A stretch of 11,969 nt of DNA from CAZTZY01 sp964617765 (GTDB taxonomy: Bacteria; Pseudomonadota; Gammaproteobacteria; Pseudomonadales; DT-91), in assembly GCA_964617765.1 (NCBI GenBank), contig CAZTZY010000090.1, forward strand, positions 1 through 11,969, written 5' to 3'. A program made the translations under genes and the position numbers. Positions 5,215 to 11,969 of this stretch are shown one piece after another. Within the stretch, counting starts at the first letter, position 1, and each line of letters begins with the position of its first letter. The notes below the pieces were generated by a model. It had not been told where the DNA came from and ran no database searches. It saw only the letters and a program-made list of their open reading frames with translations.

Positions 5215-7392
5215 CTAGCTCATGTCCTGAGGATCGATATCTATCGACCAGCGCTGTTTATGCGGTTTGATGATTTTGTCACTGGCGGCAAGGATGGCGG
5301 CAATGGCCTGTTTTAACTGGCTGCGCTGGGGTGCCTGTAATACCAGTTGGTAACGGTAGAAATGCGCACGCCTTTGCAGGTTCGCAGGAAACGGCCCCAG
5401 GCTCTGGCAGGTTCCGGCAGGTATAGAATGCTTGAGTTGTTGCAAGGCCTGCAGAGCTGCCTGTGCATCCTTGTCTTCGAGGCGAATCAGCGCTTGGTAG
5501 GAAAAAGGCGGCAATTGCAATTGCTGGCGTTCAGCGAGTAAATCCATCGCAAAACGGTGATAGCCATGGGTCAATAATTTATGCAGTTGCTGGTGGTGCG
5601 GGTAGTGGGTTTGTATCAGTGCTATTCCCGGTTTTTCTTCCCGGCCAGCTCGACCGGTGACTTGCGTGAGTAGCTGGCCAAAGCGTTCTATGGCGCGGTA
5701 GTCGGTACCCATTAAGGCGCCATCGGCATCCAGCACCAGCACCAGGGTGACATTGGGAAAGTGATGGCCTTTCGCGAGCATTTGTGTGCCTACCAAAATA
5801 CAGGCTTTTTCATTGTGGATGATATCGAGCATGTCGCTCATCGCATTTTTGTGGCTGGTGGTATCACGATCAATACGAAATATGGGTGTGCCGGCAAAAT
5901 GCTGTTGCAGGCTTTTTTCAATGCGTTCGGTGCCGCTGCCGCTATACACTAGGTCGCGGCTTTTGCAGTGCGGGCATTGCCGGGGAATCGGCTCGGTAGC
6001 CAAACAATGATGGCAACGCAGGTGATTGGCACCCAGATGAATGGTCAGGCGCGCATCACAGGCATGGCATTGGCTGACCCAGCCGCAGTCATGGCAAATG
6101 AGGCTGGGGGCAAAGCCGCGCCGGTTAATAAACACCAGCGCTTGTTCATCGCGTTGCAGGCAATCATCAATATAAGCCAGGGCTGATTCAGCAATGCCAT
6201 CGGCCATCGCCTGATGGCGAATATCCAGCGTTTGTACGGCGGGCTTTTGGGCATTACCGGCGCGCTCAGTAAGTTGCCAATGGGTATATTTCCCGGTGCT
6301 GGCATTGTAGAGACTTTCCAGGGTAGGTGTGGCACTGCCTAAAACGACAGGGATATCTTCCAGCTTGGCGCGCACACAGGCGAGGTCGCGCGCGGAATAA
6401 CGCAAGCCATCCTGTTGTTTGTAGGAAAGGTCGTGTTCTTCATCAATGATGATGATGCCGAGGTTTTCAGTGGCGGTGAATAGGGCCGAACGTGTGCCGA
6501 TAATAATACGCGCAGCGCCGGAACGCGCCTGTTGCCAATAATGCAGGCGTTGTTTGTCACTCAGGTTCGAGTGGAAAATTGCCATACCACAATCAAAGCG
6601 CTGTTCAAAGCGTTGCAGGGTTTGCGGTGTTAACCCGATTTCAGGCACTAGAACCAGCGCCTGCTTGCCTTCATTAAGGGTTTGTTCGATCAGCTGTAAA
6701 TAGATTTCGGTTTTGCCACTACCGGTGATGCCTTCCAGCAGAATGCATTCAAAGCCTTTTTTTCTTTCCTTAAAAGCAGAGATGATGGTTTCCTGTTCCG
6801 GGTTTAAAATCAAGTTGCTACTATTGATAACAGGTTGGCGAGCGCTAACTTTTGTTACAAAGCTTTCCACCTGGCCTTTTTCTGCCAGAGTTTTTAATGC
6901 AGTGTTACTAAAGCCCAGATGTTTTTTATCGGTATCGGCGAAACAGGAATGTTGTTCAAGATAATCCAGGATGCTGTTTTGTTTGGCGGCATTTTTGGTG
7001 CGCGAGATATCGGTATTGGCCAAGCGCCAGTGCAGGAGGGTTTCCGACAGCAAACCTTCGCCCTTGCGCAGCAAATTGGGCAGAACGGTGGCAAAACACT
7101 CGCCAATCGGGTGCTGGTAATAGTCACTGGACCAAAGCGTTAAATCCATCAGCGTGGGTGATAATAAAGGTTCGGTATCCAGAATCGCCAAAACCGGTTT
7201 GAGTTTGGTATTTTCGACGGAGGCGCTGTTTTTTATGGCGATAATAACGCCAGTCATTTGTTGGGCACCAAATGGCACCTGCACGCGCATTCCCACAGCT
7301 GGCAATACGCTGTGTTGGGGTGGCAAAACATAATCAAAGGTTTTGCGCAGCGGTGTGGGTATGGCTATTTCGAGGATGATTTGTTCGGTCAT
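5215..7392 (-). CDS. priA: Primosomal protein N' (replication-restart helicase PriA)
   Basis: Superfamily 2 3'-to-5' DNA helicase that recognises stalled forks and D-loops and starts reloading of the replicative helicase. The 725 residues are close to the E. coli length (732, from memory). Features in order: N-terminal DNA-binding domain (about 1-105, with RVQVPFGAQQMTGVI), Walker A GITGSGKT (221-228), DEEH box (317-320) in IIIIDEEHDLSYKQQ, motif LGSATPT (351-357), and paired zinc-binding sites with eight cysteines (433, 436, 442, 445, 460, 463, 473, 476). The C-terminal helicase motifs follow, VGTQMLAKGHHFP and QVTGRAGR. The start is ATG at 7390-7392 with no clear Shine-Dalgarno upstream, so initiation may be weak, which would suit a low-abundance protein. 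It is divergent from rpmE across a 151-base gap. No convincing promoter of its own was found. Confidence 0.98.
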   Translation of the reverse strand: MTEQIILEIAIPTPLRKTFDYVLPPQHSVLPAVGMRVQVPFGAQQMTGVIIAIKNSASVENTKLKPVLAILDTEPLLSPTLMDLTLWSSDYYQHPIGECFATVLPNLLRKGEGLLSETLLHWRLANTDISRTKNAAKQNSILDYLEQHSCFADTDKKHLGFSNTALKTLAEKGQVESFVTKVSARQPVINSSNLILNPEQETIISAFKERKKGFECILLEGITGSGKTEIYLQLIEQTLNEGKQALVLVPEIGLTPQTLQRFEQRFDCGMAIFHSNLSDKQRLHYWQQARSGAARIIIGTRSALFTATENLGIIIIDEEHDLSYKQQDGLRYSARDLACVRAKLEDIPVVLGSATPTLESLYNASTGKYTHWQLTERAGNAQKPAVQTLDIRHQAMADGIAESALAYIDDCLQRDEQALVFINRRGFAPSLICHDCGWVSQCHACDARLTIHLGANHLRCHHCLATEPIPRQCPHCKSRDLVYSGSGTERIEKSLQQHFAGTPIFRIDRDTTSHKNAMSDMLDIIHNEKACILVGTQMLAKGHHFPNVTLVLVLDADGALMGTDYRAIERFGQLLTQVTGRAGREEKPGIALIQTHYPHHQQLHKLLTHGYHRFAMDLLAERQQLQLPPFSYQALIRLEDKDAQAALQALQQLKHSIPAGTCQSLGPFPANLQRRAHFYRYQLVLQAPQRSQLKQAIAAILAASDKIIKPHKQRWSIDIDPQDMS

Positions 7393-7437
7393 GGAGGCAG
7401 TTTAACACGGTATAACTCCTGAATTCGCTGAAAATAC

Positions 7438-7466
7438 TTGCCTGGCGATTATTTGATCGCTATAGT
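7438..7466 (+). promoter_or_regulatory. Sigma-70-like promoter of rpmE
   Basis: TTGCCT (7438-7443) and TATAGT (7461-7466) are separated by 17 nt. The -10 box matches 5 of 6 consensus bases and the -35 matches 4. Transcription would start near 7473, giving a leader of about 70 nt before the rpmE ATG. It lies in the priA-rpmE divergent region. Confidence 0.65.
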
Positions 7467-7543
7467 TTGCCCCCCATTTAGACTATGCGGTACTTGAGGA
7501 ACAGATCTCGAGTGGCGGCAATAGCAAACTTTTAGGTGATAAA

Positions 7544-7756
7544 ATGAAAGCTGATATCCATCCAAAATACGAAGAAATTACTGCAACCTGCGGTTGTGGC
7601 AATATCATCAAAACCAAATCTACCCTGTGCAAAGACATCCACCTCGACGTATGTTCAGCTTGTCATCCATTTTATACAGGCAAACAAAAAACTGCGGATA
7701 CCGGTGGTCGTATTGATCGCTTCAACAAGCGTTTCGGTGCCCGTACCGCTAAATAA
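7544..7756 (+). CDS. rpmE: 50S ribosomal protein L31 (zinc-binding form)
   Basis: Small protein of the large ribosomal subunit that bridges to the 30S head. The 70 residues begin MKADIHPKYEEITATCGCGN and keep the family segments LDVCSACHPFYTGKQ and GRIDRFNKRF. Cysteines at 16, 18, 37 and 40 form the zinc site, so this is the zinc-containing (C+) paralogue rather than the zinc-free form made under zinc starvation. There is an additional Cys29 outside the site. A good Shine-Dalgarno AGGTGA (7534-7539) precedes the ATG by 4 nt. The gene is monocistronic, with its own promoter and a strong terminator. The roughly 70-nt leader is long for such a small gene. In E. coli L31 is reported to repress its own translation, and whether that holds here is not visible. 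Confidence 0.98.
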   Translation: MKADIHPKYEEITATCGCGNIIKTKSTLCKDIHLDVCSACHPFYTGKQKTADTGGRIDRFNKRFGARTAK

Positions 7757-7782
7757 CGCAGAAAGTCTTAAAGTATATAAAA

Positions 7783-7814
7783 GGGCATGGTTATTTATTA
7801 ATCATGCCTTTTTT
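7783..7814 (+). terminator. Rho-independent terminator of rpmE
   Basis: A 10-bp stem pairs GGCATGGTTA (7784-7793) with TAATCATGCC (7799-7808). It has one G-T pair and a loop of 5, and TTTTTT (7809-7814) follows. It starts 26 bases after the rpmE stop. Between it and maeB, 7815-8029 holds no gene I can support. Confidence 0.92.
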
Positions 7815-8016
7815 GCATTTAGGGGTTTGGATTTGATCGCTTTTGCTAATTTTTTGAGCGATTTGAGTGTGTTGAATCAAAGGAAAAGTGCAAAGTTAGA
7901 GGTAAAATAGAGCAAAACTGAACGTGTTGGCGTATAAGTGATTGTTAACAAAGGTTTAAAATAAGTTGCGCTTGAGGGGTCAGGGCTAATTGGATATCCT
8001 GCAAAGCTCAAACATT

Positions 8017-8022
8017 GAGAAG
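8017..8022 (+). promoter_or_regulatory. maeB ribosome binding site (GAGAAG)
   Basis: GAGAAG lies 7 nt before the ATG at 8030. It overlaps the in-frame TTG at 8015, which therefore cannot be the real start. Confidence 0.7.
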
Positions 8023-8029
8023 AATAATT

Positions 8030-9295
8030 ATGTCAGATGACTTCAAACAGGCAGCGCTGGATTACCATTCGCAAAGACCTGGAAAAATTTCTGTTGAAAT
8101 AACGACGCCTGCTGAAACCCAATACGATCTATCGCTAGCCTATAGCCCGGGTGTTGCTGAACCTGTTCTTGCCATTGCTGAAAACCCTGATGACGTTTAT
8201 CTCTATACCGCAAAGCGCAATTTGGTGGCCGTTATTACGGATGGTACTGCGATTCTGGGATTAGGAAATTTAGGGCCATTGGCCAGCAAGCCAGTGATGG
8301 AAGGCAAAAGTTTATTATTCAAACGGTTTGCCGGGATTGATTCTTTTGATATAGAAGTGGATGCGCCGAGCTCAGAAGCCTTCATTGATACTGTGGCTAA
8401 TATCTCGCCTACTTTTGGTGGTATTAATCTTGAAGATATCAAGGCGCCAGAATGTTTTGATATAGAAAAGGAACTTATAAAGCGTTGTAATATTCCGGTG
8501 TTCCACGATGATCAACATGGCACCGCAATTGTTACTGCTGCAGCCATGCTTAATGCGTTAGAGATTCAGGGCAAGAAAATCGTGGATGCAAAAATAGTGT
8601 GTATGGGTGCCGGAGCTGCGGCAATAGCTTGTATGCGGCTATTGGCCAGTTGCGGCGCACAACATAAAAATATTTATATGATTGATCGCCTTGGTGTTAT
8701 TTATTATGGCCGTGATGGTATCAATGAATACAAGGCACAATTTGTCAATCATACAGATAAACGAACCCTTGAAGATGCTTGCCGTGATGCAGATGTATTT
8801 GTCGGGCTTTCCGGTGCTGATTTATTGTCAGTGGAAGTGCTTAAAACTATGGCGCCAAAACCTATTGTATTTGCCTGTTCTAATCCTGATCCTGAAATTA
8901 ATCCTGTGATTGCCAAAGCAGCACGTAGCGATTTGATCATGGCTACAGGTCGTTCTGATTATCCTAATCAGGTGAATAATGTTTTGGGCTTTCCATTTAT
9001 ATTCCGTGGAGCACTGGATGTTCGCGCAAGCCAGGTGAATGAAGCTATGAAGATTGCTGCAGTACATGCGTTAAAGGATCTGGCTAAATTGCCTGTGCCA
9101 CAAAAGGTTTTGGATGCCTGTGATATTGATTCACTGGAGTTCGGGATGGATTATATTATTCCCAAGCCTATGGATGAGCGTTTGTTAGGATTGGTTTCTG
9201 CTGCTGTTGCTCGTGCTGCGATTGATAGTGGCGTTGCTCGTTTGCCGTATCCTTCCCACTACCCTTTAAAAACGGTAAAAGATTGTTTGAGGTAA
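8030..9295 (+). CDS. maeB: Malic enzyme, short MaeB-type (malate to pyruvate)
   Basis: Cytoplasmic malic enzyme: oxidative decarboxylation of malate to pyruvate with NAD(P)+ reduction, supplying NADPH and linking the TCA cycle to pyruvate. The 421-residue product has AYSPGVAEPV with the likely catalytic Tyr38, DGTAILGLGNLGP (71-83), MEGK with the likely catalytic Lys93, the metal-site region NLEDIKAPE (133-141), FHDDQHGTA (158-166), the dinucleotide motif GAGAAA (193-198), ACSNPDPEI and NNVLGFPFIFRGALDV. It lacks the phosphotransacetylase-like C-terminal half of long MaeB proteins and matches the roughly 420-residue pseudomonad form. NADP preference is inferred from that family and not proven by the sequence. 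The start is ATG 8030. Transcription is separate from rpmE, whose terminator lies between them, and a terminator shared with mrcA follows. Confidence 0.96.
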   Translation: MSDDFKQAALDYHSQRPGKISVEITTPAETQYDLSLAYSPGVAEPVLAIAENPDDVYLYTAKRNLVAVITDGTAILGLGNLGPLASKPVMEGKSLLFKRFAGIDSFDIEVDAPSSEAFIDTVANISPTFGGINLEDIKAPECFDIEKELIKRCNIPVFHDDQHGTAIVTAAAMLNALEIQGKKIVDAKIVCMGAGAAAIACMRLLASCGAQHKNIYMIDRLGVIYYGRDGINEYKAQFVNHTDKRTLEDACRDADVFVGLSGADLLSVEVLKTMAPKPIVFACSNPDPEINPVIAKAARSDLIMATGRSDYPNQVNNVLGFPFIFRGALDVRASQVNEAMKIAAVHALKDLAKLPVPQKVLDACDIDSLEFGMDYIIPKPMDERLLGLVSAAVARAAIDSGVARLPYPSHYPLKTVKDCLR

Positions 9296-9329
9296 TGTTA
9301 CACATTAGGTTACCCTCGATTAATAGACG

Positions 9330-9361
9330 AAAAAAGCCGACTTGATCAAGTCGGCTTTTTT
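9330..9361. terminator. Bidirectional terminator between maeB and mrcA
   Basis: A perfect palindrome has stem GCCGACTT / AAGTCGGC (9336-9343 with 9348-9355) and loop GATC. It is flanked by AAAAAA (9330-9335) and TTTTTT (9356-9361), so it reads as stem plus T run on both strands. It lies 34 bases after maeB and 40 bases beyond the mrcA stop, ending both convergent genes. Confidence 0.95.
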
Positions 9362-9401
9362 ATGTGCAGGAATATCCGCTACAGGTTTCTAAAGAAGATC
9401 A

Positions 9402-11873
9402 TTAAAAAATACTTTCAATTTGGTCAGTGGTTTCATTGGCTTTAGCTTCCTCTGATTCAATCGTGTAAAGCAAATCCTCCTGAATGTATTCAAACATGGC
9501 ATCGGCATCTCCAGGAGAAGCGCGTTTCCCTGTTTTTTTATTAATCAAAACACTGACAATCCCCGTTGGAGGTTCACGCATCATCATGGGTTGGTCTTTC
9601 AGTGCAGTTCCCATGAATTCTATCCAGATGGGCAAAGCTACCGTGCTGCCATATTCCTCTTTGCCAATGGGTGTGTTGTCATCAAATCCTGCCCATACGG
9701 TAGTGATTATATTAGGGTGATAACCGGAAAACCAGGAATCGGTTGGGCCGTTAGTTGTTGCGGTTTTTCCGGCAATATCAGGACGCTTGAGACTTATTGC
9801 CCGGCGCGCCGTGCCTTTTTGAATGGTATCTGTAAGGATGCTGTCAATAATAAAAACAACTCTTTCATCCATGATGCGTTCAGCATAATGTGTATCAGAT
9901 GCATTGCCGTCAGTGGCGGGTTCTGATATTTCTTGTGGCGTTTCTTCGACAGTTGTTTCCTTGAGTAAATCTTCCATGGAATCCGCTTCTGAATTGGCGG
10001 TCTCGACAGGTTTTGTTATTGGCGCAGGGGCGCTCACACAGCTTTTGCACGCTACGGCAGGAGAGGCTTTAAAAACTTCTTCATTTTCTCCGTTGTAGAT
10101 GCTATCAATCAGGTATGGCGAGATCTTGAAACCTTGATTGGCAATTGTTGCATAAGCAGTAGCTACCTGAATAGGTGTAAATGAGGGCGTGCCTAATGCT
10201 AACGACATTTCAGCGGGCAAACTGTTTCGTTCAAAACCAAAACGGGTTAGATAATCAACGGTTTTTTTAATGCCCAGTTTTTGCAATATTCGGATGGAGA
10301 CCATATTTCGGCTTTTGTAGAGTGCCTGGCGCAAGCGAATAGGGCCTAGATATTTATCGTCATCATTGCCAGGTTTCCAGACTACGCCTGTGTAGGGATT
10401 GGTATAGATAAGTGGAGCATCATCAATAATGCTGGCAGCTGTAAATCCACTATTGAGTGCCAGCGAATAAATAAAGGGTTTTATGTTAGAGCCTATCAAA
10501 CGTTTTGCTTGTGTGGCGCGATTAAACTTGTTGTTGTAAAAACCATATCCGCCAACTATTGCATAGATAGATCCGTCGTGCGGATTGAGTGAAACCAGAG
10601 CAGCTTCAGCTTTGGGGATTTGAGTGAGCTGCCAGTTTCCGTCGACAAGTTTGACACGGATTACATCACCAACTTTAAGAATGTCTTTTGCCAGTTTCGG
10701 TGCGACTGAATAACGACTTTCAGAGATGTAGGTTTTAGCGGTGGATAAACCTCCCTCCCATTGAATTTCTACGATTTTACCATCGCCAAGTTCGGCTTTG
10801 ACTGTTTTGCCAGCATTGTCGAGCACAATGGCTGCTTCGAGTTCATTGCTGGATACTATTTTTGCAAAGAGAGCCTTTTTGGCTTCGTCTGTTATCTCGT
10901 CAAGATGAGCCTCCGGTTTTCGGTAGCCATGGCGTAAATCATAAGCATGGAGACCATTCCGCAAGGCCTTTTGCGCAGTTTCCTGAAGATTGCTGTTAAT
11001 GGTTGTAACAACGCGATAACCCTCTGTATAGGCTTCTTCCCCATAAAGAGCGAAGAGTTCCTGGCGCGCCATTTCTGCTGCATAAGAAGCATCAACTTGT
11101 ATATCAGCGGTATGTTTTTTGGTGCTTATAGGTGTGGCAAAGGCAATATCGTACTCATTTTTATCAATATATTTTAAAGCCAGCATGCGTTTCAGTACCC
11201 AGTTCCTTCTGATTAATGCTTCTGTTGGGTTGGAAATGGGATTAATAGATGAAGGGGCTTTGGGCAGGGCGGCTATCATTGCCATTTCAGCCAGTGTTAA
11301 GTTGTTTATGGCTTTTCCGTAGTAAACGTGTGCAGCAGCAGCAACCCCGTAGGCTTGATGACCCAGGAAGATTTTATTTAAATAGAGTTCGAGAATTTGA
11401 TCTTTTGTTAAGAACCTTTCGATTTGAACAGATATGAATAACTCCTTGAGTTTGCGGATGATATTTCTATCGGGGGTTAAAAGGTAATTTTTGACCACTT
11501 GCATGGTAATGGTGCTGCCGCCGGTTTGTGCATCACTGCCAGAAACAGCTTGCCAGACAGCTCGAGCCAAGGCTTTGCTGCTGAATCCCTTGTGTTTATA
11601 AAAGCGATCATCTTCTGCCGCCAAAAAGGCATTAATGAAGGGTGTCGGAATATCCTTAATGCTTACGGGAGTGCGTTTTTTTTCGCCAAACTCGCCTAAA
11701 AGTTTGCCGTCAATGCTATAAATACGCAGCGGCACCTGTAATTTGATATGGGTCAGTGTTTCGGCATCAGGGAGGTTGGGGGATAGGTATAAATATGCCC
11801 CGCTAATAGCGATTGCCATTAAAGCGATGCCAGTTATTGTGACGAAGGTAATAAATTTAAGGAATTTTGTCAT
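9402..11873 (-). CDS. mrcA: Penicillin-binding protein 1A (bifunctional peptidoglycan synthase)
   Basis: Class A PBP that polymerises lipid II and cross-links peptidoglycan at the outer face of the inner membrane. The 823 residues begin with a short tail and membrane anchor (about 6-30). The GT51 glycosyltransferase follows (about 55-235), with catalytic Glu87 in AAEDDRFYKHKGF, GGSTITMQ (118-125) and LELYLNKIFLG. An OB-like insert spans about 315-425. The transpeptidase has nucleophile Ser462 in GSNIK, SRN (521-523), and a third motif that reads KTA (703-705) where KTG is expected. An acidic low-complexity insert (about 605-665) carries CKSC; a CxxC here also occurs in E. coli PBP1A as I recall it. 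Also called ponA in pseudomonads. The start is ATG at 11871-11873, giving a normal anchor, with an A-rich upstream stretch and no clear Shine-Dalgarno. Neighbour maeB converges. Confidence 0.97.
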   Translation of the reverse strand: MTKFLKFITFVTITGIALMAIAISGAYLYLSPNLPDAETLTHIKLQVPLRIYSIDGKLLGEFGEKKRTPVSIKDIPTPFINAFLAAEDDRFYKHKGFSSKALARAVWQAVSGSDAQTGGSTITMQVVKNYLLTPDRNIIRKLKELFISVQIERFLTKDQILELYLNKIFLGHQAYGVAAAAHVYYGKAINNLTLAEMAMIAALPKAPSSINPISNPTEALIRRNWVLKRMLALKYIDKNEYDIAFATPISTKKHTADIQVDASYAAEMARQELFALYGEEAYTEGYRVVTTINSNLQETAQKALRNGLHAYDLRHGYRKPEAHLDEITDEAKKALFAKIVSSNELEAAIVLDNAGKTVKAELGDGKIVEIQWEGGLSTAKTYISESRYSVAPKLAKDILKVGDVIRVKLVDGNWQLTQIPKAEAALVSLNPHDGSIYAIVGGYGFYNNKFNRATQAKRLIGSNIKPFIYSLALNSGFTAASIIDDAPLIYTNPYTGVVWKPGNDDDKYLGPIRLRQALYKSRNMVSIRILQKLGIKKTVDYLTRFGFERNSLPAEMSLALGTPSFTPIQVATAYATIANQGFKISPYLIDSIYNGENEEVFKASPAVACKSCVSAPAPITKPVETANSEADSMEDLLKETTVEETPQEISEPATDGNASDTHYAERIMDERVVFIIDSILTDTIQKGTARRAISLKRPDIAGKTATTNGPTDSWFSGYHPNIITTVWAGFDDNTPIGKEEYGSTVALPIWIEFMGTALKDQPMMMREPPTGIVSVLINKKTGKRASPGDADAMFEYIQEDLLYTIESEEAKANETTDQIESIF

Positions 11874-11969
11874 GTTTTTTCGATAGTTTGATTTATATTC
11901 AATAGCTAGAATGTATATGCAGAAGTTTACCGAAATAATTATTTAATAAGAATTTTTTTATTTTTTAGA
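11874..11969. other. AT-rich upstream region of mrcA
   Basis: No gene is supported in these 96 bases. The stretch is very AT-rich, with T runs near the window edge, and presumably carries the mrcA promoter on the minus strand. Candidate -10 boxes such as TATAAA and TATACA can be seen, but none has a convincing -35 at proper spacing. In Pseudomonas this gap separates ponA from the divergent pilMNOPQ operon (from memory), so a pilM gene may lie just to the right. Confidence 0.5.

Noticed and set aside
7393..7450. Promoter for priA on the minus strand
   Set aside because: A TATACC box is present near the start codon, but no acceptable -35 lies at 16-18 nt.
7464..7530. Distant inverted repeat AGTTTGC / GCAAACT flanking the rpmE leader
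   Set aside because: The left arm overlaps the predicted -10 box and would not be transcribed; seven bases over a 53-nt gap is compatible with chance.
7596..7910. Open frame overlapping rpmE and its terminator
   Set aside because: It is out of frame within rpmE and crosses the rho-independent terminator; the encoded residues look random.
7815..8029. Promoter or small gene between the rpmE terminator and maeB
   Set aside because: Scattered TAAAAT and TATAAG boxes lack a partner -35 at correct spacing, and no short frame has a credible ribosome site.
8030..11873. Horizontal transfer of maeB and mrcA because they look somewhat more AT-rich than the hslU-priA block
   Set aside because: Gene order matches the pseudomonad chromosome, the proteins are ordinary core orthologues, and I did not calculate composition.
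1..11969. A novel defence or metabolic system in the window
   Set aside because: All genes are conserved housekeeping families and the only accessory element is a standard I-F CRISPR array; no transposase, integrase, toxin-antitoxin pair or tRNA gene was seen.

Overview
The window looks like a chromosomal segment of a gammaproteobacterium near Pseudomonas, most probably a Cellvibrio-like member of the Cellvibrionaceae. From memory, the order hslU, hslV, SPOR protein, argS, priA, rpmE, malic enzyme, PBP1A matches the Pseudomonas aeruginosa chromosome, and the proteins read as close relatives of pseudomonad orthologues. Base composition looks near 47-50% GC. The genus is an inference; family-level placement is more secure.

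Layout. Positions 1-736 are the leader-distal end of a type I-F CRISPR array on the + strand, with 12 spacers of 32 nt. It enters from the left edge, and its leader and cas genes lie outside the window. From 814 to 7392 a minus-strand block reads priA, argS, ftsN-like, hslV, hslU. A sigma-70-like promoter precedes argS, the argS and ftsN-like genes are one base apart, and a very good sigma-32 heat-shock promoter precedes hslVU. The block ends at a rho-independent terminator between hslU and the array. rpmE (+) diverges from priA and has its own promoter and terminator. maeB (+) and the large PBP1A gene mrcA (-) converge on a symmetric terminator that serves both.

How the genes work together. 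These are housekeeping genes rather than one pathway: a heat-induced AAA+ protease (HslUV), a divisome protein with a peptidoglycan-binding SPOR domain, arginyl-tRNA synthetase, the replication-restart helicase PriA, ribosomal protein L31, an NADP-type malic enzyme and a bifunctional peptidoglycan synthase. The accessory part is the CRISPR array, whose + strand transcription is aimed at the 3' end of hslU.

Points that deserve attention. Spacer 8, read in reverse complement, encodes a DEAH-helicase signature. The array contains a repeat-sequence switch that gives its polarity. HslV carries a six-residue propeptide before its catalytic threonine. The third transpeptidase motif of PBP1A reads KTA instead of KTG. 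Several genes have tempting but wrong upstream TTG starts. I did not find a previously undescribed system: every gene belongs to a well-known family and the array is a recognised CRISPR subtype.
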